From: Paguma larvata
Taxonomy: Eukaryota > Chordata > Mammalia > Carnivora > Viverridae
Length of the DNA stretch: 64,000 nucleotides
Assembly: GCA_030068075.1 (NCBI GenBank)
Contig: CM057839.1
Coordinates: forward strand, 50,930,960-50,994,959
Direction of reading: 5' to 3'
The translations under genes were made by a program, and so were the position numbers. The notes beneath the pieces are model-generated. The model was not told the DNA's origin. It saw nothing but the letters and a program-made list of their open reading frames with translations, and made no database searches. Each line of letters begins with the position of its first letter. Position 1 is the first letter of the stretch. Positions 1 to 10,522 of the stretch are shown piece after piece.

Positions 1-151
1 GAACAGGGTTAGAGGGAGAAAGACAGCAAATCTCAAATAAGCTCCTTGCTCAGCTCGGAGCCCGATGTGGGGCTTGATCTCACAACCATGAGATGACCTG
101 AGCCGAAATCAAGAGTTGGGCATTCAACTGACTTAACCACCCGGGTGCCCC
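1..151 (-). mobile_element. felid tRNA-Lys SINE, cut by window edge
   Basis: Inverted SINE body ending in AACCACCCGGGTGCCCC, the complement of the tRNA-like head. The GA-rich part and tail lie outside the window. Confidence 0.85.
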
Positions 152-499
152 TACTTTAGGTGTTTTAAATAGGATAAATTTTCTTCTCTTCAACCCATCC
201 ACCTACCCACCCATCACCCCATAAAACCCTCCCTCCCTCTATCCATCCTTCACTCATTTGATTTGATCAATCCATGTTGTGTGAGGCTCTTTGCAAAGCA
301 ACTTGATGAAGCACAGTTTTGCCTAGGTTTGGGAACATGCGCCAACTGAATTTTTCTAAGTCTTCTAGAGATTTGTGAATTCAGGGGGTGTCTTTCTGGG
401 TTGTGTGTAGGCTTGAAATGCTTGGCAGCCATGATGATCAGTCAGGGGTCCCAGGCAGCCTCATAAAGGCAGAAATGATTCTAATCCTTCCTGTTGATT

Positions 500-700
500 T
501 CTTTTTCTTTTTTTTTCTTATCTTGTCTTTTTTCTTTTTTCTTTTCTTCGTTCTTTCTTTCTTTCCTTTTCTTTCTTTCTCTCTCTCTTTTCTTTTCTTT
601 CTCCCCTACTCCCTCCCTTCCTTCATTTCTTTCTTCCTCCCCTCCTCCCTCCTCCCTTCCTCCCTTCCTCCCTTCCTCTCTTTTTCTTTCTTTCTTTCCT

Positions 701-759
<59 letters not shown>

Positions 760-877
760 CTTTCTTTCTTTTTCCTTCCTTCCTTCTTTCTTTCTTTCTT
801 TCTTTCTTTTCTTTCTTTCTTTCTTTCTTTCTTCCTTTCTTTCTTTCTTTCTCTTTCTTTCTTTTTCTTTCCTTCCT

Positions 878-945
<68 letters not shown>

Positions 946-947
946 TC
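500..947. repeat. long CTTT tetranucleotide tract
   Basis: About 450 bp of almost uninterrupted pyrimidine on the plus strand, first a mixed C/T stretch and then nearly pure TTTC units with a few interruptions. It generates spurious Phe/Ser/Leu and Lys/Glu/Arg reading frames on both strands. Confidence 0.97.
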
Positions 948-1784
948 ACAGAGTTCACAGAGCAAGCCATTTTCAATAAAAGGGTTTGGAAATGTAAAAT
1001 TTCCTCCCCAAGGGCTCCTTCTGCATGGCTCAGACCTTTCATCACTAACTCAACTTGTAATCTTGGGTAAAAGAAGGTTCTCCACTCATTTTCAAAGGAA
1101 AGAAAAAAAGCAAAGCAAAACAAACAGCCACATCATGAAGTCGCTCCATGTAATGAGGTTGCTCTGTTGAGCTGTCATTACTCTGGGCTCCAGGAGGGCC
1201 TGGGCTGCCCACTGGCCTCCCACCTCACCCTGGCCAGTCAAGGCTGGAGTTAGCAGCTGAACAGCCCAGAAAGCCACCCTGGAGGCTCTGAGGAGAGGCT
1301 GTTTTTCAGGGCTGAGCCTCACTTAGAAACTCCTGGCTGGTCAGTAGCAGCCAAGGATGGGAGAATAGTCCTGTCAAAACTCCTACCTCAGCTACCCCTT
1401 GGAACGTTCCAAATTCAGGCTCTTGCTCAAACCACTCTTACCCCTGCCTTCCCCCCGAACTCCCAGACCTGTCCTCTCGGCTCATAGAATCTCGCTCATC
1501 CTCGAGGGCCAGTAGGGAGCCTCTGTATCCTACAACTCCTCATGCAACAGCAGTTTACTGAGCACTTTTTTAGGGCCAGGCTAATGACAAGTAAGACTGG
1601 ATCCTTGCCCTTCCCACAGAAAGGAAGGTAGATGTGGAAATAATTCTGGGACAGCGTGCTAAGCGCCCCTAGCTGTTCCTACTGACTTTTAGGGTGCCAT
1701 CTGCATTTCCCTCTCCCTCAGTCAGAAAGTTGGCCTTTTCTCTTCTAGGGCAGACAGGTGGTCTTTGGTTTTTAAATATAATGG

Positions 1785-1895
1785 GAGGAGGAATAGTACC
1801 TGTCTCAGGAAGTTGTGAGGTTTAATGAGTTTGTTTATGCAAAATGCTTAGGAGGTGACTGGCACATGGAAAATGGTAGATAACAGTTATCTAGC
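1785..1895 (+). mobile_element. MIR-like SINE remnant
   Basis: Shows the MIR 3' pattern: a stretch like GTTGTGAGGTTTAATGAG, followed by ATGCTTAG and TGGCACATGG. Ancient and diverged. Confidence 0.6.
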
Positions 1896-2135
1896 ATTAT
1901 TTTTTTGTGTAATAATTAATAACTTTTATTATTCTCCCTGCATATGACAAAACATGGCACCTTAGGCTTAGCCTTCTGAGACTCCTCAGTCACTGCTTAC
2001 AGAAGGGACTGACTAAAAGGGACCAATTCTTTCAAGGGCTATCCGAATACTTAGCTGAATTGGGGGTTCTCCCCTAGTTTGAGGAAGGGGTACAGGCCAG
2101 GAAGATGCCAGATGGATTCACTATAGTCTTTATTT

Positions 2136-2376
2136 ATTTACTTTTAAAGAGTGAGAGAGAGAGAGAGAGGACATGAGCATGGGAGACAGAGAGAGGAGAG
2201 AAAATGTGAGCATGGAGGGTGGTGAGAGAGAGAGAGAATGACAGAGAGACAGAATCTTAAGCAAGCTCCATGCTCAGCACAGAACCCACTGCAGGGCTCA
2301 ATCCCACAATCGAGGATCATGACCTGAGCCAAAGTCAAGTATAGGATGCTCAACAAACTGAACCACCCGAGCACCC
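2136..2376 (-). mobile_element. felid SINE with 15-bp target-site duplication
   Basis: Complete inverted SINE. The duplication CTATAGTCTTTATTT is present without mismatch at 2121-2135 and 2377-2391. Confidence 0.95.
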
Positions 2377-3283
2377 CTATAGTCTTTATTTTTAAAGCAG
2401 TTCTAGTGCTAACACCTGTGGCTGCAGTGTGCATGGCTTGGGGCCACTCCTAAGAAGGGCCATTTTACCTTGCCCTGAGACAGGCAAAGCCAAGAGACAA
2501 ACTCTTGATTGCAACCACATGTGCAAATAGAGAGCGTGGGCTCTGTGCTGTCCTGGAGGGATGGAAAGCCCTGGAACGGAGTGGCCTCCCATCGTCTGTC
2601 CCCAGACCCCGCACCACCCTGCCTTTATTTTCCTGCATTTGGTCCCCACTTCATTCACCCTGATGGAGAGGCTGCTCTGGGCTCTACATCCATTCTGAGG
2701 TGTTGGACTTCAGACAAAGTTGGTCAGAGACCCTCACTCCCCCAGGGGCCACGTCCCTCTTGGGAAAATGCCTCTTGAACTGGACAGCACTTTCTGTTTA
2801 TGAAGTGCCCTCGTTATTTTATGTTGAGCTTCACACACACCCTGAGATATACGATTCTTCTCCTCATCCCAGAGGCGAGGAAACAGTGCTCGGAGAGGCC
2901 AGGAAATGCTTCTGAAGTCATGGGGACTCTGCAGCCTGCACCGTGCAGAGGGGAGTTGGGTGTGTCTTGGCCTGGCAGGGACGGATCTGACTACAGAAAC
3001 GGGGGTGAGTCTTCTCATCACAAACGCCAGCTCCTCTCTGCCTTCTGTGCTCATCCCCTGGCTCATCTGACTTATGTCATATTTAGGGTGGCCTTTCAGT
3101 CAGGATAGTCTCATTGAATGATGCCCAAATGACAGGACAAATGAGACTGTCATGGGGAGGAGCTGAAGTGGTTTTAAGAGAGACGCTGATGTCATGGTTT
3201 CTAGATGCCCTTTGGGAATGGGAGTAATGAAGGTGGTGGTGGGGGGGGGTTGGCCGGCTCAGGAAACGCAAAGCTGTTTCTCT

Positions 3284-3415
3284 TTAAATGTGTGGTGACG
3301 GATGGTAACCAGACTTGCTGTGGTGACCATTTCACAATCTATGCATCTATTGAATCATTATGTTGTACACCTGAAACTAATATAATGTTATATGTCAATT
3401 ATACCTTTTTAAAAA
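3284..3415 (+). mobile_element. carnivore L1 3' end fragment
   Basis: Contains GAATCATTATGTTGTACACC and ATGTTATATGTCAATTATACC followed by an A-rich tail, a 3' terminus repeated widely in carnivore genomes. A related end is at 23395-23504. Confidence 0.7.
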
Positions 3416-3549
3416 AAAACTGGTTCTCTTTGGAAGAGGGAAAAAGAGAACCGTCTCAACGAAAAACAAAGAAGCTTTTTTTCTTTAGGAAACCAAGCTC
3501 ATTTTTCAAAGGTACTTGACTTTTAGTGCTAGTAATACATAAGTGTTTT

Positions 3550-3574
3550 TAAAGTTTATTTTCTGTGTGCGTGC

Positions 3575-3632
<58 letters not shown>

Positions 3633-3812
3633 TTTAGAGCATGAGTGAGAGAGGGGCAGAGAGAGAGAGAGAGAGAAAGGGAGAATCCTAAGCAGGCTCT
3701 GCACTGTCGGCTCAGAGCCCAACGTGGGGCTCAAACTCACGAACTGTGAGATCATGACTTGAGCCAAAACCAAGAGTCAGGTGCTTAACCCACTGAAGCA
3801 CCCAGACATCCC
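3550..3812 (-). mobile_element. felid SINE with expanded GT/GA tract
   Basis: Inverted SINE ending in GAAGCACCCAGACATCCC. Its CT-rich part has grown into (TG)n followed by (GA)n at about 3564-3680, so it is probably length-variable. Confidence 0.85.
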
Positions 3813-6800
3813 AATATGTAAACTTAGAAACTTGGAGGAGGAGCATTCTGGGTTTCAGAGGCTCACGCTGATGTCATTCCAGTCCTTACCGGGATGGAAC
3901 TCAGGAAGTACTCAGATCTTCCCTCAGGAACCTCCCCAGGACCTGTGGAGCAGACCTGTGGGGTGGGGACCAGGTCAGCTCCTGCAGGGGAGAGAGGTGG
4001 CTTCCAATAAGGGTTGTGGCCTCTCAGGAGTGTCAATTGTCTTTTGAAAAGTCTACAGCACAGGGTAAAAATCCTCTTGGCAAACTGAAAAAAAAAAAAA
4101 AAAATCTGATTTGTTTACGTCACCAGAGACAAGGCCAGGGTTCTGAGGCGGGTGCCCAGTGGTGAAAGGCCTTGTTGAGGAATTGCCTCCCTGATGTGTG
4201 CATGGCTCCCGAATGTAACCCAGATGCCCAGAAAGGTGGAGCTTCCATAAGAGGGAGGGCAAAATGCAGGTGGAAATCTGGGTGTCTCTAGAGGAGCAGG
4301 GCTGCAGAGAACCAAGCCGGTGCCCGTGCACACCTGACAAAGCCTACACTGAGCGCTCTCTCAAGGGCATCGAGAGACCACATAGGCAGCCCCAGGTGAG
4401 AATGTCGCCCCCAATGTGTGCATGTCTCGTGCCTGCACACCATGTCCCGGGTCCAGGCCCCTGCTTGGGTGATGCTCCAAGCCGCAAGCGCCCCCACCCC
4501 CTCCACTTCCTCATCAGGCACAGGCCCTGTCTGGAACCTTCATCTCAGCTGGGGCCTGGACACAAGCCTGTGAATGAAGGAATTCAAACCGAGATGAGCA
4601 TGATGGATAGCCTCTCAGGGCTATTTGTGTTTTAAAAGAGAAGCCCCTCTCTCTGGGAAACGCCACTCTAAAGACAGACTTTAGATGTCGGGGGGCAAGG
4701 AGCCAGGCCAGCTGCATGGGGCTGTATTCGAGCCAAGTGACTGACTGCCGGCTCGCAGGCTGTCTTGTGGAACCGCCATAAACTCCCACCTCTGCAGAGA
4801 GCGTTCCCATTCCAGTCTCCACGGAAAGGGCAGAGAGGAAAAGAGATTCTTTGGTTCGTGCACTACATATCAAAGATCAGAACTTTGTACTTGAGGCTAC
4901 AAGGTATGGACATGCATATTCTATCTGCCTTGAAAATAGTTGTCGAAAAACATTTGAGGCCCCGGAGGACACTTTTCAGACAAAAGTCCCTTTGTCAACT
5001 GCAAAATAAACAGGTATATTTCCCAGACCATGTGGCAGTTAACTAAGTGAGCTCTGACCCTTCCCAGGTATCCCTTGTCATCTGGCCTCTATTTTGTGCA
5101 GAATACCCTGGCATCTGAGGATCCCGGCTTGCCGCGGAAACCCTCGGTGTCCTCGCCAGCCCTGGGCTCTGTGGGAGCTGCCCCCAGGAGCCAAGGCCAA
5201 GGTTGGTCAGCAGGCTGCTTCTCCACTGTTGCCATGTGATTTGCACTGGGCCCGCAAGTGCTCCTTTCTGGGCCAGTGTTTTCAGGGGTGAATTTTAAAC
5301 GGGCCAGAAAATATTCTGTAGAAAGAAATGGACTAACTAGCTTTACTAAGACTCACTCTATTTCTGGAGCCCTGATGACAGAAGACTTTGTAATTAGTGT
5401 TGGAATGAAGAAATAAACAGTCTCATGACATTACACGAGTATTCATTAATATAAATATATTGCACGTAAAAGCCTTCCTTTAATGTCCTGAGTAAATGTA
5501 CTTATTTTTCTTCATTTAAATTTGTAAGGCTTCATGTATGGTATGGCGGGACCAATTACACAAAGTACTCTTGACAAGCTCGTTATTTTCTTGGCCCGCC
5601 TTGGCGTACATAAAGAGACGAACCTGCTTTGGGATGTTCAGACAGATATTTTTCCCAGGTCAGACTCTCACTGCCGTTACTAAGGCTTCAGAGATGCACA
5701 CAATTTTAATAAATCCTGAAATTCTGAAACTCCTCTGGGGTCACACCCACCATTTCTGGGGTCCGAGTTTATTGACAAACACTGATTGTTTTTCAGGGAA
5801 AGAGCTGGCGGGTCCAAAGCCGGTAAGAAGAGGGGAGCCTCAAGGTGACTCTGCAGCTGGCCGGGTGAGGACCTCGGGTGGTGGCTGATGTTCCTTAGAG
5901 CAGACGTGTGTCCCTTGATGAGATTCCTTAGAGCCGAACATGACGTTCTCGCCATGCTCCGGATCCAAACCCCTTTAAAAGAGTGTTCTACTTTGCTCCG
6001 AGTGGCCAAATACCACAAGCACCAGTCAGTTTAAAAATTATGTAACCCTGGCATTCCATAGCTGACGTGCGCGGCTGCAGGAACAGCCGCAGTCGTGTTT
6101 GAAGGTGAAAGCCCCAGACGGCGCTCAGTGTCAAAAAAGAGTGTCAAATCACTTTCAGCTTGAGAGGTTTGCTTGGCAAGCATTTTTTCCCCTCTGGAGG
6201 AGATTTTTGTTTACAGGATTTAACAATTAAAAAAACTCACACACACAATTGCGCATTGTTCGGCTTGCGGCACAAAGGTCAGCTCTCGGCACCCAGTAGT
6301 TTTCCAATTCCTGATCCTTTTTGATTCCACTGTGTGGATTGGCAGATACGGAGTTTTATTTTAAGGTGGCAAAATGCAAAGTAAGAGACAAAGGGTAGCA
6401 ATCTTGTGAATTACTATCCAACAGAAATATCTGTCCAGCTGATGGAGAAAAGCCCTGCTTGTCCAATTTTAATGACATCTTTGTAGCTTTTAGAATGCAT
6501 ATTCAGTTGTAATACTGTATTGTTGGGGCACGGGATTTAGGTGCTAACATCTTCTGTATCATAGGGGCTATTTGTGAGGTTAGGAGGCAAAAAATACACT
6601 GAAATGATGTGGTTCTTGTAAGACACGTGAGGGGCAGAGGCAATTGCGGTAGGAGATATAGAAAGAGGGACTGTAGTGTTTGAGATAATTTTGTTCAACT
6701 TTTAAAATTTAAATTTGAAATTAATTTTAAATAGATAAAGCAATTCAGACCCAGAAGTGACAAGCCCAAGGTAGCCAAGCAGCATCTAGAATTTCCTTTC

Positions 6801-7173
6801 TCCTAATTCTGCTTACTTAGAGTTTGTAAATTCTCCCACAAGATGGAACATTGGAATTCCTTTCTATTACCTGCAGGGCTCTTGCCACAGCCAATCTTAG
6901 AAAGAAAGGTAAAGGAAAGGCAATGGTAAGAACTTATTACGATAGGACTCTAATCAGAAAGTGGGAGCAGATTAGATGCTTCATTCAAGTATTTTAACAA
7001 GCCAGATGTGTTAATGGTTGGAATAACTTTTTAAAAGTGGACATTTTATTGCTTAAGATGAAAACGTTATATACGATTTACTAAATACAAGTGGACATTT
7101 GACTATTGTTTGGAGGAATTTCAGAAAAAAAGTTTTCCAGGCAGGAGATGTTGGCTGAGAACTTGTGGAATCT

Positions 7174-7374
7174 GAGGTGCCTGGGTGGCTCAGTCAGTTA
7201 AGCATCTGACTCTTGGTTTTGGCTCATGTCATGATCTCACAGTTCGCGAATTCAAGCCCCATGTCAGGTTCTGCGCTGACAGCATGAAGCCTGCTTGGGA
7301 TTCTCTGTCTCCCTCTCTCTCTGCCTCTTATGATCTCTCTTTCAAAAATAAATAACTAAACATTGAAAAGAAAA
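7174..7374 (+). mobile_element. felid SINE
   Basis: Forward copy beginning GGTGCCTGGGTGGCTCAGTC and ending in an AAATAAATAACTAAACATT tail. No clear target-site duplication was seen. Confidence 0.9.
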
Positions 7375-7629
7375 GAACCGTGAATCCCTCTCATAACTGT
7401 CATTGTTGGGCCACAATGCAGACACAACCAACAGGCGGCCACCCTCCGGCTCCTCCAGTCCTACACTTCTCTGTTTTGTTCGAGGAGGAATTTAATTCTG
7501 GCTGATCTGACAGGCACAGGAAGGAGCCAGGTGGAGAGAGGGTTGAAGGCCCTGGAGCTGCCCTTTTAAGAGCACTGACAATGCTGTCCACGGAAAACTA
7601 CTTCTAAATGGCTTTCAAAGCCCTCGAGT

Positions 7630-8065
7630 TTGTTTAGAGAAAAATCCCGCTGGCATTGATGGATTTCTCCTCCTCTGACAGTGCACAGGAAAGGGCGCAG
7701 TGTAAAGAATTAAATGATTCATTCCACCATGTGACAGGCTCAAGTAGTCCCGGTCTGATCCACTTCTTGCGGCTGTGTTCGAGGTGCCCCGTGTGTGATG
7801 AGGTCATCTCGCTGGGACACACAAAAGATTCCAGGGGGAAAAGACCATATACTGCGGCCATTCATAGCTTTCATTCCTCCTGGCTGCTCACGGGTAACAA
7901 TGAACCTTCTCAGCATTACAGGGCTCACTACGGAGACCGAGCTGGTTTACATGCCTTTCAATGGAACCCCCTCCCTGAGGCAAACAATGCATTTATTATA
8001 CTGTCATGGCCCCAAGAAGGGCTTGGGAACAGCATGGAGTGGCCTATAATTAAGTACATTTAATA
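7630..8065. other. stop-poor unique block, candidate conserved non-coding element
   Basis: Repeat-free, balanced-composition stretch open in several frames on both strands, including a 135-codon plus-strand frame at 7656-8063. The encoded peptides match no family I recognise. It ends in an AT-rich patch with TATAATTAAG. A regulatory element is more likely than a gene, but this is inference. Confidence 0.3.
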
Positions 8066-8639
8066 ATAAAGGCCCAAACTTCTTAGGTATTCCAAGAAGT
8101 GAAAATAAACCCTTCTCATCTCCTCTCTGTCTGCTCTCCCTCCCCCATCATCTCTCCCTTTTACATGTAAGTCAGGAGTTACATTTTTTTTTTTTTAAAT
8201 AACGATTGCAAGCATGTCTGGGTAGTGAGGAGAGGGAAATTAAATTAGAGGAGAACATTCTTCCCATGTTAAGAAAAACTGGCTTCTGCCTACTCAGGTA
8301 GTCAGGGCACAGGCAGGATTTGTTAAATGGCCACTGTGTTCGTGACTCTCGGATTCTGGTACAGAGCCTTTGGGGGCTGTGATCCTCTCACAGAGGGGTG
8401 CTCCGAGGGGTTAAGCTGCCACTTGAACAGGCACTTCCTCAGTTTGCTGCTGAGCCCAGGAAGGGCTGGTTAGAGAAGTCCCTCCAGCAGTGTCTCGTGT
8501 CCTTGGTCCCCACATCCTCCTCTGAGTGCCCGGGTGTGCGCAGGTAGTTTCTGAGTCCCAGGGAGAGGAAGACAGCTCCGTGAACTGTGGTCAGGTTGCA
8601 AGAAGAGAAAGGAGCTCCAAAACATCACAAAGGAGGCCA

Positions 8640-8935
8640 GCCCAGCCCAGCTCTGTCCCTGCCTGACCGTGACTGTGGCCTGTTTCCTTGAACTTCCCTA
8701 CACCTCGGTTTCCTTATTTGTCAAGGAGGATGTTAAAAGTATGAATAGTCAGTGGTCCAGTATTGGGAAGTGACTTTCCTCATCTGTAAAATGAAGTAAA
8801 AAAAGTACCTATTTTACATGCATCTTCGTGAGGATTGAATGGAATGATACATGAAATCACTTAGCATACGTACCTGGTGTGTGGTCATCATCAGTGAATG
8901 CCAGTGGCTGCTGTGATTATTATTACTGTTATCGG
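8640..8935 (+). mobile_element. MIR remnant
   Basis: Carries the MIR core signature CTCATCTGTAAAATGAAGT followed by GTGAGGATTGAATGGAATGA. Part of the core seems duplicated or rearranged, since CTCGGTTTCCTTATTTGTCA precedes it. Confidence 0.75.
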
Positions 8936-9436
8936 TGCAATTACATTTTTAAAGGTACTCATTGGATTGAAACTGTGTCTCTGGATGATTCAGTACACAG
9001 AGCAAGTGTCTGGCCAGAAAAATAAGACGGGCTATGCGAACTCACTGGACAGGACTGCGCTGGAAATCTGATTACTTTTATTTCTTTGATAACTGATAGG
9101 GAATCGAGGGCGGTGGGACAAATGGGTGTTACCTTTTCCTCCCTACAATTCCGATTAAAATGAAACGGATGTGTATAATTCCATTACATATGGGCAAATA
9201 GGGTAACCTATTACCAAGACTAGTTTTTCCCCACTCATGACAAGAAAGCACGCATAACTGGTGCCCCCACGATTTTCACTTTGCATCTCCAGCTTCTTAG
9301 GTGGCTGCACAGACCCTGACTTTGGCTGTAGCATTTGATTTTAAACAAAGTGACGATGAGCCTGTTGATAAATAAAGGTCAGCATAAGAGTAGGTGGGAA
9401 TGAGGTGCACTTTGAAAGAAAAGAGAAGGAGTCTTG

Positions 9437-9513
9437 AAAAAAAAAGTATATATATATGTACTTTTTTTACATATATATATGTACATATATATATATATAT
9501 GTATTTTTTTTTT
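9437..9513. repeat. AT-rich hairpin-prone repeat
   Basis: A run of A, then alternating TA with GTAC, then runs of T. The arms AAAAAAGTATATATATATGT and its near complement face each other, so the stretch can fold back. Confidence 0.8.
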
Positions 9514-9739
9514 ACAGCTAAAGAGATCTCCAGTTACCATTCAATTCAAACATACCACCTTGTTTTTACTTTGCTTTAAGTAAAAACATAAGTGTTTGTT
9601 ATTTTGAGCATTACATTTTGGACACCAAAATATGTGAGACTTGTGAGAAGAATTTTAAGAACAAGAGGAAGCAGGAAGTTCAAGGCAAGACATCCTTTAT
9701 CCTCCCATGCTGGCAGCATGGAAAATAGGACGTTTGCTT

Positions 9740-9745
9740 TTTATT
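9740..9745 (-). terminator. VWA8: candidate polyadenylation signal AATAAA
   Basis: Canonical hexamer on the minus strand, the first one after the VWA8 stop codon. Only modest T-rich sequence follows at the expected distance, so usage is uncertain. Confidence 0.4.
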
Positions 9746-10413
9746 ATTTAAAGAGCCTTTAAGAAGTCAAGTGGGAAAGATAGCAATGCAGGGATCTTTT
9801 GATTCCTTTTGGCTTTGGCCAAGAGAATGGAATTATTGGGAAAAAAACCTAAGTTTTTATAAAATACTTCTGTAAGAAGGCTTTTCAGTGTATTACATAC
9901 TATAAAATCATTGTCTTCTAGGCAATCAAGAGTAAAGAAGAAAATACACATAATTACTGGGCAGGTGCAGGTTAGGGGGGGTTGCGGAGACTTGTAACTC
10001 AACGTCAGAATATGGCATCAAAAGCCTAGTTTGATGGGATCACTTCTGTTACCTCAGATAACCAGATGTCCTGTTAAGGCAAAAGTAAGGAATTCTTTTT
10101 CCCTCAGGTTTCTAGATATAAACCAAGCACCACAGTTTTCAAACCACCTTCCTTTAACCCTGACATTTTATAAAACACAGGTCAACTCACTTCCCTGTGA
10201 ACCCATCAACCGTTGTTGGTTTCCATGCACAAACCTCCCTCTGGCTGCTTTCCTGAACCCGGATGGCTGAGCAAGCGCAGGAGGACCCAGGAATGCCAGA
10301 ACTATCGAGTCATTGTACGGGTTCCCTCTTTAGATATCTTCTCTTCTTCAGCGTACTCTTTATCCCTATCTTATTTCAAATCCTGGGGTCATCAGGGTGA
10401 TGAAGGGCATGTC
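9740..10413 (-). other. VWA8: probable VWA8 3' untranslated region
   Basis: Begins right after the VWA8 stop codon. The first AATAAA downstream on the minus strand is at 9745-9740, giving a UTR of about 670 nt with cleavage expected roughly 10-30 bases further. No SINE interrupts this stretch. The end point is an inference from the hexamer only; a more distal site is possible. Confidence 0.45.
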
Positions 10414-10522
10414 TTAAACAGTGGACAACATGGTGGAGGTGAAGATCTGTTGTAAAATCTGAGGGATGTCCCTGGTATCCATGGCAACGAAAGATCGGCC
10501 AGCTGGTAAAGTTCTCTGAAGC
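10414..10522 (-). CDS. VWA8: VWA8 terminal coding exon with stop codon
   Basis: Last coding exon of VWA8, a large mitochondrial protein with AAA+ ATPase modules and a C-terminal VWA domain. On the minus strand the acceptor ATTCCGGCAG precedes one base (G) that completes the Arg codon begun by AG in the previous exon. The frame then reads LQRTLPAGRSFVAMDTRDIP, continues through an ILQQIF helix and ends STMLSTV-TAA at 10414-10416. This gives 35 full codons plus the stop. The segment is the last strand and helix of the VWA fold. It matches the VWA8 C-terminus as I know it from other mammals, apart from conservative changes near the end. Frame, phase and stop all agree with the neighbouring exon, so the identification is firm. 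Confidence 0.96.

Larger units (their letters stand above)
1..9739. other. 3' flanking DNA of VWA8, no supported gene
   Basis: Intergenic sequence beyond the probable VWA8 polyadenylation site. It holds four felid SINEs, a long CTTT tract, an L1 3' end, MIR pieces, an AT-rich hairpin-prone stretch and the stop-poor block at 7.6-8.1 kb. No splice-linked coding exons or known protein motifs were recognised. In human the next gene on this side lies tens of kilobases away, which fits an empty flank. Confidence 0.7.

Noticed and set aside
388..1170. 260-codon plus-strand frame and several overlapping frames
   Set aside because: Made of CTTT repeat units on either strand; the peptides are Phe/Ser/Leu or Lys/Glu/Arg runs with no domain.
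2136..2376. Regularly spaced similar repeats as a possible CRISPR-like array
   Set aside because: The repeated sequences across the window are dispersed SINEs of about 200 bp with target-site duplications, in both orientations and irregularly spaced, in a mammalian genome.
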